DNA of 64,000 nucleotides from an uncultured Bacilli bacterium (GTDB taxonomy: Bacteria; Bacillota_I; Bacilli_A; RFN20; CAG-631). A program made the position numbers and the translations under genes. Location: positions 26,479-90,478 of the forward strand of contig CAKPXF010000007.1 of the NCBI GenBank assembly GCA_934201705.1, in the 5' to 3' direction. The notes beneath the pieces are model-generated. The model was not told the origin of the DNA. It searched no databases and worked only from the letters and a program-made list of their open reading frames with translations. This document shows, piece after piece, positions 53,093 through 61,537 of this stretch (the first letter of the stretch is position 1; each line of letters starts with the position of its first letter).

Positions 53093-54619
53093 TTACTTTT
53101 TTATGATACTATTTCCTTTAACTGATTTAGTAATTAAGGTATTACAGCCAATAATACAATTATCATGGATTATAGTTTTTCCACCAAGTATTGTAGCATT
53201 AGCATAAATAGTAACATTATTACCAATGGTTGGATGCCGTTTAGTATTTCTAACCAATAAAGGATTATTTAATGATAAGGCTCCTAAGGTAACATTTTGA
53301 TAGATTCTAACATTGTTTTTAATAATAGTGGTTTCACCAATTACAATGCCACATCCATGGTCAATAGCAAAGCATTTACCAATTTTAGCATTAGGATGGA
53401 TATCTATATTTGTTTTACTATGAGCAAATTCACTTAGCATTCTTGCTAATTCCTTTTGCTTATTATTCCATAAATAATTAGCAATTCTATAAATAAAAAT
53501 TGCATAAAATGTTAAATAGCAATCAATAACTTGTTTAATGCTTAAGGCAGCTGGATCATTATCATAAATGCTTTTAGCATCCATTAATAAATCATTTTTT
53601 ATTTTGACGATGTCTTTTACTTTTATATTATATTTAATAAAAATATCATCAAACTGGAAATCAGTTGAAGAAAACATTATATTCTTAATGTAATCAATAT
53701 CTTTTTTATAATTACTAAAGGTATCATATTCATTAAAAATAAGCTCATTACTCATATATCTAGTTAAGCTATCAGGGCAATAAATAACAATATTTTTATA
53801 ATTATTATTTTTAAGTGAGCTTAATGCTCCTTCTATAGCGCATCCTGATGATAAGCCAATTAATAAGCCTTCATCCTTAGCTATTTTTTTAACCATATTA
53901 AAAGAATCTAAGTCCTCAACCCTTTCATATTTATCAATAATAGCTTCCTTATAGTTTTTAGGTATTATATTAGAATATATACCTACTATACGATGAGTTT
54001 TATATTTTGGAGTAACACAATGAATCTTTATATTTTTATTAATTTCTTTAAATCTTTTTGAAGCACCAGCGATACTACCTCCAGTTCCATATACCATATA
54101 AATCGCATCAATATTTGGTAAATCCTTGATAATTTCATCAGCAATTTTATAATTAGATATTATATTATTGTAATTATCAAATTGTGAAAGAATAAAGGAG
54201 TTTTCAATGCTTTTATTTAACGCTTTAGCTTTATTTACACTTTCTTTCATTTTACCTTCCTTTGAGGTAAAAATAATACTAGCATTAAAAAGCTTTATTA
54301 GCTTTATTCTTTCCTTATTTGAATTAATAGGCATAACAATAATGCATTTTAGCTTTAAAAGTGAGCATATACATGCTAAAGAAATACCAGTATTGCCACT
54401 TGTCGCTTCAATAATAGTACTATTACTATTTATTATTTTATTATTTAAAGCAAAAAGTAGCATTTCCTTAACAGCTCTATCCTTACTAGAGCCAGTTAAA
54501 TTATACTTTTCGAGCTTTAAATAAATATTACAATTGTATTCTTTTGAAATGTTATTTAAATAAACTAATGGTGTATTACTTATTAAGTCAAGCTTGTTAT
54601 TATATATCACATTAATCAT
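53093..54619 (-). CDS. cysK-cysE: Fused cysteine synthase - serine acetyltransferase
   Basis: 508 residues. N-terminal PLP-dependent CysK (about 5-300): SNTPLVYL, Lys in TGSSKDRAVKEM, EATSGNTGISLA, and YGTGGSIAGAS. After a linker (about 300-350) comes a CysE: AFAHSKTNIDIHPNAKIGK, then DHGCGIVIGETTIIKNNVRI, then KRHPTIGNNVTIYANATIL of the left-handed beta helix. Both active sites appear complete. It would convert serine and acetyl-CoA to O-acetylserine and then cysteine on one chain. The separate enzymes form a complex in other bacteria. Normally the CysE C-terminal tail plugs CysK; here it ends KGNSIIKK. Confidence 0.9.
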   Translation of the reverse strand: MINVIYNNKLDLISNTPLVYLNNISKEYNCNIYLKLEKYNLTGSSKDRAVKEMLLFALNNKIINSNSTIIEATSGNTGISLACICSLLKLKCIIVMPINSNKERIKLIKLFNASIIFTSKEGKMKESVNKAKALNKSIENSFILSQFDNYNNIISNYKIADEIIKDLPNIDAIYMVYGTGGSIAGASKRFKEINKNIKIHCVTPKYKTHRIVGIYSNIIPKNYKEAIIDKYERVEDLDSFNMVKKIAKDEGLLIGLSSGCAIEGALSSLKNNNYKNIVIYCPDSLTRYMSNELIFNEYDTFSNYKKDIDYIKNIMFSSTDFQFDDIFIKYNIKVKDIVKIKNDLLMDAKSIYDNDPAALSIKQVIDCYLTFYAIFIYRIANYLWNNKQKELARMLSEFAHSKTNIDIHPNAKIGKCFAIDHGCGIVIGETTIIKNNVRIYQNVTLGALSLNNPLLVRNTKRHPTIGNNVTIYANATILGGKTIIHDNCIIGCNTLITKSVKGNSIIKK

Positions 54620-54667
54620 CTTACCTTTATTATAATAGATAATATGAAAAAAATAGTATTTTTGATA

Positions 54668-55258
54668 CTATTTCTTCAACCAGTATGTAATTATAATAAC
54701 AATTTGAATTGGAATGCCAATTAAGAATATTAACCAGAAGTTATAATTAGCTATTATTCCTTGTAAATAAATTGCAGTTAAGAAAGTCCAAATTGTAAAT
54801 GAACTAGCAAATGGAAGCCCAAATACATAATTATTACGTTTAAAGGATATTATTGTAATTAATCCGCAAGCAGGTAATGCCCAAATAAATGAAATCCAAA
54901 ATGAGCTACCATTAGTATTACTTAAATTACCATAAACAAAGACCACAATAGCAATAAACCAAATAGAGGTAATAAGTAATAATAATTGAGCAATTTTCTT
55001 GTTTTTTATTTCCTTTGGCATATTATATTTTTCTATGTTTAAAGCAGAATCTTCATAAAAAAAATAATCGACAGTTACTTCAAATATTTCTGCCATTTTA
55101 TAAAGAGTTTCAACATCTGGTGTTGATTCGCCTCTTTCCCATTTACTTATAGCCTTATCTGTATAATTCAATTTATTAGCTAAATCAAGCTGTGTCCATT
55201 TTCTTGATTTTCTAAGCTCAGTGATATTATTAGCTATGTTTTGCTTTATATCATTCAT
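54668..55258 (-). CDS. XRE-family regulator with membrane segments
   Basis: 196 residues. XRE HTH at 8-60 (KWTQLDLANKLNYTDKAISK), then four membrane segments (about 90-190; LLITSIWFIAIVVFVYGNL and others). Membrane-bound HTH regulators of this kind sense envelope or cell stress; the signal is unknown. Separate from the cysK-cysE gene by 48 bp in the same direction, and so possibly co-transcribed. Confidence 0.85.
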   Translation of the reverse strand: MNDIKQNIANNITELRKSRKWTQLDLANKLNYTDKAISKWERGESTPDVETLYKMAEIFEVTVDYFFYEDSALNIEKYNMPKEIKNKKIAQLLLLITSIWFIAIVVFVYGNLSNTNGSSFWISFIWALPACGLITIISFKRNNYVFGLPFASSFTIWTFLTAIYLQGIIANYNFWLIFLIGIPIQIVIIITYWLKK

Positions 55259-55348
55259 AAATAAATCCTTCCTTTATCAAAAAATAGTATAGCTTTTAAA
55301 GCTATTAAAGTAAAGGAATATTATTTTTCTTTCATTTTAATAGGCATT

Positions 55349-56614
55349 TTATTTGTTAAATTCAATTAATTTTCCATTTTCAAGGCGAGATTTTTCAGCA
55401 GCAAAGGCCATTTCATGTGATTGAATTGAACCTGAAAGTGAAGTTTCCTTTAATTCTTTATTGTTAATTATCATATCATAGAAATAATCAACCATTCTAG
55501 TGTCACCACCACCATGTCCCATTAAATCAGTAGTTAAATCACTAATTTTATAAATAACATCATCCTTAGCAAAAGGACGTAAGGTAATAATGCCTTCGTG
55601 TTCATTTAAAATTATTTCACCATATGTACCAAAGAAATGAATATATCTACCGCTATATTTATCAAAAGCGGTCATTTTTAAATTAGCTGTAACGCCATTT
55701 TCAAATAGCATATTAACTGATTGTGAATCAACAACATCGTTATCACAATAAAAAACACATCGACCATAAGGACCAGTTTTTAAAGCATTTAATAAAATAT
55801 CTTTTGTTAATACTTTATCATCTGCTAAAACATCATAAGGCCAACAAGTAGGGCTTCCATCTTTTTCCCATTTTTCAATATAAAACTTATATGCTGAATA
55901 AGCACATGTTTCCTTATATATACATTCAAGGCAACGCTTATTAGCATTTTTAGGAGCATTTTCTTCTTTAAAGAAATTTAAATCTCCATATGATGTTAAA
56001 GATTTACATTTACTATTTGCAAACCAAGAAATTAAATCTAAATCATGACAGCATTTAGCTAAAATCATTGGTGATGTTTCAATAGAATTTCTCCAATTTC
56101 CACGAACAAAGCTATGAGCTTGATGCCAATAAGCAACATTTTCTAAATGATCAATTGAAATTAATCTTCCAATTTCTCCACTATCTATTAGCTCTTTAAT
56201 TTTATTCATAGCAACTGTATATCTTAATACATGACAGACTAAAATTTTAACATTTTTTAAAGCAGCTTTTTCTTTTAAAAGAGAAAGTTCCTCCTCCTTA
56301 CATGTTATTGGCTTTTCAAGTAAAATATCATAGCCAACATTTATAGCCATTAAGGCATGACGAACATGATCAGCATCAAGTGTTGCAATAATTATAGCAT
56401 CTGCCCTTTTTTCTTTGAAGAATTCCTTTTCATCTACAAAGCAGTTTTTTTCATCTAAATTCCATTCTTTTTGGTATTTTTTTAATCTATCTGGTTTTAT
56501 TTCACAAATAGATGTAATTTTAAATCTATCAGGGCATTTCATTAAATAATCACCATAGGTTCTAGCTCCTCTTGAACCTACTCCAATAATTGCTACATTT
56601 AATATTTTTGACAT
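55349..56614 (-). CDS. Gfo/Idh/MocA-family oxidoreductase
   Basis: 421 residues. Rossmann start VAIIGVGSRGARTYGDYLMK, then AIIIATLDADHVRHALMAIN and DILLEKPITCKEEEL. A Cys-rich insertion (CLECIYKETCAYSAYKF, about 235-250) is not typical for the family and could bind metal. Divergent from the COG0523 pair. Sugar-type dehydrogenase of unknown substrate. Confidence 0.88.
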   Translation of the reverse strand: MSKILNVAIIGVGSRGARTYGDYLMKCPDRFKITSICEIKPDRLKKYQKEWNLDEKNCFVDEKEFFKEKRADAIIIATLDADHVRHALMAINVGYDILLEKPITCKEEELSLLKEKAALKNVKILVCHVLRYTVAMNKIKELIDSGEIGRLISIDHLENVAYWHQAHSFVRGNWRNSIETSPMILAKCCHDLDLISWFANSKCKSLTSYGDLNFFKEENAPKNANKRCLECIYKETCAYSAYKFYIEKWEKDGSPTCWPYDVLADDKVLTKDILLNALKTGPYGRCVFYCDNDVVDSQSVNMLFENGVTANLKMTAFDKYSGRYIHFFGTYGEIILNEHEGIITLRPFAKDDVIYKISDLTTDLMGHGGGDTRMVDYFYDMIINNKELKETSLSGSIQSHEMAFAAEKSRLENGKLIEFNK

Positions 56615-56745
56615 AAATTTCTCCTATTTTGTTTAATACAAGCAAATTATATAGATATAATTTTGCTTTTTCAAGAAGATTATTGTATCTTTGCAATTTA
56701 TTTGTGTTAAAATAATGATGATTTGATAAAGGAGATGTATTAATT

Positions 56746-57822
56746 ATGGTAAAGGTAGATGTTATTTCTGGCTTTTTAGGAGCTGGTAAGACAACTTTAA
56801 TAAAAAAGATTTTTGAAAGTGTTTTAAAAAAAGAAAAGGTAGTATTAATTGAAAATGAATTTGGAGAAATTGGCATTGATGGTACATTTTTAAAGGAATC
56901 AGGAATTCAAATAAAGGAAATTAATGCTGGTTGTATTTGTTGCTCATTAGTTGGTGATTTTGCTACGTCAATGGATGAGGTTATTAGCAAATATAATCCT
57001 GAAAGAATTATTATTGAACCATCTGGCGTTGGAAAGCTATCTGATATCGTTAATGCTGTTTTAAAGCTAAAGGAAGAATTACAAATTAATATTTTAGCAA
57101 CAGTTGTCGATGGTTTAAAAACTAAAATGTATTTAAAGAATTTTGGCGAATTTTTTAATAATCAGGTTGAAGCTGCTAACACAATTGTTATTTCAAAAAC
57201 TGATAAAATGAGTGAAGAAGCTATTATGGAGGTTGTAAATTTAGTAAAGGAAAAAAATAATCATGCGACTATTATTACAACACCTATTAATGAGCTTGAT
57301 AGTGAACAATTGTTAAAGGTATTAGAATCAAAGGTATCTTTAAAGGAAGATTTAATTAAAGAAATGGCATATGTTCATGAACATGAAGATGATGACGATG
57401 ATGAATGCTGTTGCCACCATGATCACGAACACCATCACGATGACGAATGCTGCTGTCACCATGACCATGAACACCATCACGATGACGATGATGAATGCTG
57501 TTGCCACCATGACCATGAACACCATCATCACCATGCTGATGAGGTATTTACAAGCTGGGGTAAGGAAACTCCAAAATCAGTTTCAAGAAAGGAACTTGAG
57601 AATTTCTTAAACACTTTAGCTAGTGATGAATCTTTGGGTATTATTGTTAGATCAAAGGGTGTATTAAAGGCTAATGACAATGAAAAATGGTATTATTTTG
57701 ATTATGTTTCTGGTGATTATGAGATTCGTTTAGGAAATCCTGATTATAATGGAAGAATTGTAGTAATTGGCTCAAAACTAAACGAAGAAAAAATTGAAAA
57801 GCTATTTTTTAAAGGTGAATAA
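56746..57822 (+). CDS. COG0523 GTPase (CobW/ZNG-like) with His/Asp/Cys-rich metal tract
   Basis: 358 residues. Walker A GFLGAGKT, the family CxCC motif in NAGCICCSL, Walker B region IIEPSGVG, and specificity SKTD. Between residues 208 and 266 lie three tandem copies of D-D-E-C-C-C-H-H-D-H-E-H-H-H with extra Asp, an extreme metal-binding loop. CobW_C follows. Such proteins are metal chaperones for Zn, Co or Fe enzymes. Cotranscribed with the next gene. Confidence 0.92.
   Translation: MVKVDVISGFLGAGKTTLIKKIFESVLKKEKVVLIENEFGEIGIDGTFLKESGIQIKEINAGCICCSLVGDFATSMDEVISKYNPERIIIEPSGVGKLSDIVNAVLKLKEELQINILATVVDGLKTKMYLKNFGEFFNNQVEAANTIVISKTDKMSEEAIMEVVNLVKEKNNHATIITTPINELDSEQLLKVLESKVSLKEDLIKEMAYVHEHEDDDDDECCCHHDHEHHHDDECCCHHDHEHHHDDDDECCCHHDHEHHHHHADEVFTSWGKETPKSVSRKELENFLNTLASDESLGIIVRSKGVLKANDNEKWYYFDYVSGDYEIRLGNPDYNGRIVVIGSKLNEEKIEKLFFKGE
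57380..57541 (+). repeat. Tandem repeat encoding the His/Cys/Asp tract
   Basis: Three imperfect copies of about 42-48 bp (GATGACGAATGCTGCTGTCA type) code for DDECCCHHDHEHHH units; copy number could vary by slippage. Confidence 0.8.
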
Positions 57823-57825
57823 TTT

Positions 57826-58773
57826 ATGCTAAAAACAATACCTGTATACGTAATAGATGGCTTTTTAGAGTCTGGAAAAACAACATTTATTAAGGATACA
57901 ATTACATCAGATGATTTTTTCAAAAAAGGTAAAACATTAATTTTATCTGGTGAGGATGGAATTGTTCAATATGAAGAAGAATTTCTAAATAAATATAATT
58001 GTGTTTTAAAAATGTTTGAAAGCCAAGATGAATTTACTTCCTTAAACCTTCAAAAAATAGTAACTGAAGTAATGCCTCAAAGAATTGTTATAGAATTAAA
58101 TGGTATGTGGGATTTAAGTAAAATTGAATTTCCAAGTAATTTTAAGGTATACCAATTCATTGATTTTATTAATTTTGAAACATTTGAATTATATTTTATG
58201 AATATGAGACAAAAGTTCTTGGATATTGTAAAGCAAGCCGATGTTGTATGCTTTATTAATGTTGGTGAAGAAAACAAAGAAAAGCTTGAAGGCTATTCAT
58301 CTTCATTTAGGCTTACAAACTCCCAAGCTCAATTTATGGTAATGGATAAGGAAGGTCGTTTAAGCGATGCCTTTAAGGTAGTTTTACCATATGATATTAA
58401 TGCTGATGTTATTAAAATAAAAGATGAGGATTATGGAATTTATTATATTGATTCATTTGATCATAAAGAAGATTACGATGGCAAGGTAATAGATTTTAAT
58501 GCTATGGTTGTAATGTCAAATAAGTTACCTAAAAATACTTTCATTGCTGGAAGGCTTGCTATGACTTGCTGTAGCAATGATATTCAGCTTTATGGACATC
58601 TATGTGTTAACAATAGCAAAGAAAAGCTAACTGATAGATGCTTTGTAAATATTGTTGCTAAAATAAAATATGAATATTCTGAACAATATCAAGAGGAGGA
58701 ATGTATTTTATATCCTATATCAATTAAAAAGATTCCACCACTTGAAAATCCAGTTCTTGATTTAACTAAATAA
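57826..58773 (+). CDS. COG0523-like GTPase lacking the CxCC motif
   Basis: 315 residues, 3 bp after its partner. Walker A GFLESGKT in VYVIDGFLESGKTTFIKD, and a CobW_C-like C-terminal half (NKLPKNTFIAGRLAMTCCSN). The CxCC of the metal site is missing: after ILSGEDG comes EEEFLNKYNCVLKMFE. Lacking the metal site and the His tract, it is probably a regulatory or partner subunit of the upstream GTPase; inference. A diverged subfamily member. Confidence 0.85.
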   Translation: MLKTIPVYVIDGFLESGKTTFIKDTITSDDFFKKGKTLILSGEDGIVQYEEEFLNKYNCVLKMFESQDEFTSLNLQKIVTEVMPQRIVIELNGMWDLSKIEFPSNFKVYQFIDFINFETFELYFMNMRQKFLDIVKQADVVCFINVGEENKEKLEGYSSSFRLTNSQAQFMVMDKEGRLSDAFKVVLPYDINADVIKIKDEDYGIYYIDSFDHKEDYDGKVIDFNAMVVMSNKLPKNTFIAGRLAMTCCSNDIQLYGHLCVNNSKEKLTDRCFVNIVAKIKYEYSEQYQEEECILYPISIKKIPPLENPVLDLTK

Positions 58774-58778
58774 AAAGA

Positions 58779-58812
58779 TTAGGAATTATCTAAAAATGGT
58801 AATTCCTTTTTA
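58779..58812 (+). terminator. Terminator of the COG0523 operon
   Basis: AGGAATTATC and GGTAATTCCT pair with a 7-bp loop, then TTTTAT. Confidence 0.7.
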
Positions 58813-58878
58813 TACGCAAAAATTATTAAAAAGCTTTAAAAGATTACTATAATTGAATTAGTATTTAAATAAAAAAAT

Positions 58879-58901
58879 CCCTTTGATTCTTCTTCAAAGG
58901 G
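58879..58901 (-). terminator. Terminator of the TetR gene
   Basis: On the minus strand CCCTTTGA and TCAAAGGG pair around AGAAGAA and are followed by ATTTTTTT. It lies about 40 bp past the TetR stop. Confidence 0.7.
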
Positions 58902-58940
58902 AAAAAAGCACTAAAAAAATAAACTTTAATGAAAAAATAA

Positions 58941-59516
58941 TTAATTATTAGAAAATCTTTTAATGCTAAAGTCCTTAGCCCAGCTTTTTGTATATGCATA
59001 TAAATCTTCTAAGCTAATTTGAGATAAGCCACGGCAATATTTAACATATTCAATTAATAAACCATTAACAAATATTTTAATATCAAGCTCTAAATATGTC
59101 TTATTTTTAATATTTGGATTTTTATTACATAGTTCTAGTATTTTATTAGTAGTAATTAAAGATAGTTTCCTTGATGAATATAATACATCATTTGATTTAC
59201 ATAATAATTTATAATTATCATTATTCTTTTTAATATATTCAAAGAAAACATCAATAAATTGCTCAAATGTTTTTGGGCCGATTAATTTAGCATTATCAAA
59301 GAAATTATCAATTAATTCATTTTCATAATCCGCAACAACACTATATATATCATCATAATGTGAATAAAAGGCTCCTCGACTAATTTCAGCTCTTTCACAT
59401 AATTCACTTACAGATATTTTACTTAAAGATTGTTTTTCAGATAGCATTTCTGCAAAAACTCTTTTTATTATTTTTTGTGTTTTCTTAGATGCATTATTTA
59501 AATTTTTAGCCTTCAT
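58941..59516 (-). CDS. TetR-family transcriptional regulator
   Basis: 191 residues from ATG 59516 behind GGAGGAATAG. N-terminal HTH (SVSELCERAEISRGAFYSHY) is canonical for TetR/AcrR. The C-terminal half (TYLELDIKIFVNGLLIEYVK) is a helical ligand domain of the TetR_C_7-like type. Divergent from the two-ATPase exporter genes with operator-like repeats between them, so it likely represses them. Confidence 0.9.
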   Translation of the reverse strand: MKAKNLNNASKKTQKIIKRVFAEMLSEKQSLSKISVSELCERAEISRGAFYSHYDDIYSVVADYENELIDNFFDNAKLIGPKTFEQFIDVFFEYIKKNNDNYKLLCKSNDVLYSSRKLSLITTNKILELCNKNPNIKNKTYLELDIKIFVNGLLIEYVKYCRGLSQISLEDLYAYTKSWAKDFSIKRFSNN

Positions 59517-59540
59517 TTTACTATTCCTCCACAATTATTG

Positions 59541-59657
59541 TAACATTGTATAAAAATGAACAATGTTAATAAAATTGTTCTTTAATATAAGTAACAACAT
59601 AATTATAATTCAACATTGTAAAAATATCAATAGTGTAAAGAAATAAACATTGTTTAT
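59541..59657. promoter_or_regulatory. TetR operators with ACATTGT repeats
   Basis: TAACATTGT (59541-59549) and ACAATGTTA (59560-59568) form a perfect inverted repeat with 10 bp between. A further CAACATTGTA lies at 59611. ATAAACATTGTTTAT (59643-59657) is a perfect palindrome just before the ABC gene ribosome site. These bracket the divergent start regions. Confidence 0.7.
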
Positions 59658-59681
59658 ATTATTGAAAAGGAGGTAATAAAA

Positions 59682-60629
59682 ATGTCAAAGGATAATTCAT
59701 ATGTAATTGAAGTTAATCATTTAACAAAGGATTATGGCTCAAATAGAGGTGTATTTGATGTTTCATTACATGTTAATAAAGGTGAGGTGTTTGGATTTTT
59801 AGGACCAAATGGTGCTGGAAAATCAACAACAATTAGACATTTAATGGGATTTTCACATCCAGACACAGGAGAATGTAAAATATTTGGCTATGATACCTTT
59901 AATAAGTATTATGAAATATTAAATCATGTTGGCTATATTCCTGGTGAAATTGCTTTACCTGCTGGTTTAACTGGTTGGCAATTTATCCATATGATGCAGG
60001 ATATGCAAAAGTGTCATAATGATGAAATGTTAAAATATATGCTTGATTTATTTAAGCTTGAGGATAATGTCTTATGTGGTGAAACTAAAAGAATGAGCTT
60101 AGGTGTTAAAAGAAAGCTAGCTATTGTTACAGCTTTTATGTCAGACCCTGATGTTTTAATTTTAGATGAACCTACAAGTGGACTTGATCCAGTTATGCAA
60201 GAAAGATTTATTCAATTTATTTTAAATGAAAAGAAAAGAGGAAAAACAATTTTACTTTCAAGCCATATCTTTTCAGAAATTGATTCAACCTGTGATCGTA
60301 TTGCCATAATTAAGGATGGAAAAATAGTTTCAGAATTCATAGCTAATGATTTAAAGCATGCTTCAAGAAAATACTATACAATTACATTTTTAAATGAAAA
60401 TTCAAAAAATGAATTTATTGAAGAAGGTAAAAATATTAAATCATTTGAGTTATTAAAGAATGCAAATAATGAAGCATTTATAGCAATTGAGGATAAGGAT
60501 TTAAATACCTTAATTGATATTCTATCAAAAAAGGATGTTGTTTCATTTTCTAATAGAAAGGAATCACTTGAAGACTACTTTATGAAATTCTATAAAGAAG
60601 ATAAGGACTTTGGAGGTGCTTTAAAATGA
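59682..60629 (+). CDS. ABC exporter ATPase 1
   Basis: 315 residues. Walker A GPNGAGKS, Q-loop (NHVGYIPGEI), a variant signature (KRMSLGVKRKLAI), Walker B VLILDEPTSGLD and H-loop SSHIF. Drug or antimicrobial-peptide exporter class (CcmA-like). The last ATG of the tandem gene overlaps its stop (ATGA), so a heterodimer with the next ATPase is likely. Confidence 0.92.
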   Translation: MSKDNSYVIEVNHLTKDYGSNRGVFDVSLHVNKGEVFGFLGPNGAGKSTTIRHLMGFSHPDTGECKIFGYDTFNKYYEILNHVGYIPGEIALPAGLTGWQFIHMMQDMQKCHNDEMLKYMLDLFKLEDNVLCGETKRMSLGVKRKLAIVTAFMSDPDVLILDEPTSGLDPVMQERFIQFILNEKKRGKTILLSSHIFSEIDSTCDRIAIIKDGKIVSEFIANDLKHASRKYYTITFLNENSKNEFIEEGKNIKSFELLKNANNEAFIAIEDKDLNTLIDILSKKDVVSFSNRKESLEDYFMKFYKEDKDFGGALK

Positions 60630-61537
60630 ACGTAATTGAAATTAAAAATCTTACAAAGGATTATGGCGATAATAGAGGTATCTTTGATATTAACTTAGAT
60701 ATAAAACAAGGCGAAATGGTTGGCTTTGTTGGAACTAATGGTAGTGGAAAAACTACAACAATTCGTAACATTATGGGCTTTATTAAGCCAACTAGTGGTA
60801 GCGTTAAGGTTAATGGCTTAGATTCTTGGGCTAATAGTAGTGAAATAGTTAAAAGCATTGGTTATGTTCCTGGAGAAATTGCTTTTCCAGATTTAAAAAC
60901 AGGTATTGATTTTTTAAAATGTCAGGCTGACTTTTTAAAGATGGATAATATGGATTATGCTAATGAATTAATTGAAAGGCTACAGCTTGATCCTCGTGCT
61001 AATTTAAAAAGAATGAGCAAGGGTATGAAGCAAAAAACAGCCTTAGTAGCCGCTTTAATGAATAATGCTAGTATTATTATTCTTGATGAACCAACAACAG
61101 GCCTTGACCCTTTAATGCGTGCTACTTTCTTAGATATTATAAAAGAAGAGCATAAAAAGGGAAAAACAATCTTTATGAGTAGCCATAGCTTTGAAGAAAT
61201 TGAATCAACATGTGACAGAGTTGTTTTAATTAGTGATGGTCATATTGTTGATGTATGTAATATGGATGACATTACAAATCGACCTGTTAAGGATTTTAAA
61301 ATTGAATTTAATAGTAAAGAAGATTATCAAGAATTCTTAAAAGAGGATTTAAAGTTTACTAGATTACAAGATGAATATAATCAAGCAACTATTCAAATAA
61401 ATAGTAATAAAACAGCTTCCTTATTAAAGATTTTAAAGAACTATAATGTTAAATTTATTTCAGAAATTCCATATACATTGGAAAAGCATTTTAAAAATAT
61501 TTTATTAGAGAAAGAGGGTAATTTTAATGTTCAGTAA
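60626..61537 (+). CDS. ABC exporter ATPase 2
   Basis: 303 residues, paralogous to the previous gene. Walker A GTNGSGKT, Q-loop (IGYVPGEIA), signature RMSKGMKQKTAL, Walker B IIILDEPTTGLD and SSHSF. Slightly shorter C-terminus. Overlaps ATPase 1 by 4 bp and the permease by 11 bp; tightly coupled. Confidence 0.92.
   Translation: MNVIEIKNLTKDYGDNRGIFDINLDIKQGEMVGFVGTNGSGKTTTIRNIMGFIKPTSGSVKVNGLDSWANSSEIVKSIGYVPGEIAFPDLKTGIDFLKCQADFLKMDNMDYANELIERLQLDPRANLKRMSKGMKQKTALVAALMNNASIIILDEPTTGLDPLMRATFLDIIKEEHKKGKTIFMSSHSFEEIESTCDRVVLISDGHIVDVCNMDDITNRPVKDFKIEFNSKEDYQEFLKEDLKFTRLQDEYNQATIQINSNKTASLLKILKNYNVKFISEIPYTLEKHFKNILLEKEGNFNVQ

Noticed and set aside
57352..57610. Frames rich in Met/Val/Thr opposite or out of phase with the His tract
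   Set aside because: They are shadows of the tandem repeat in the COG0523 gene.
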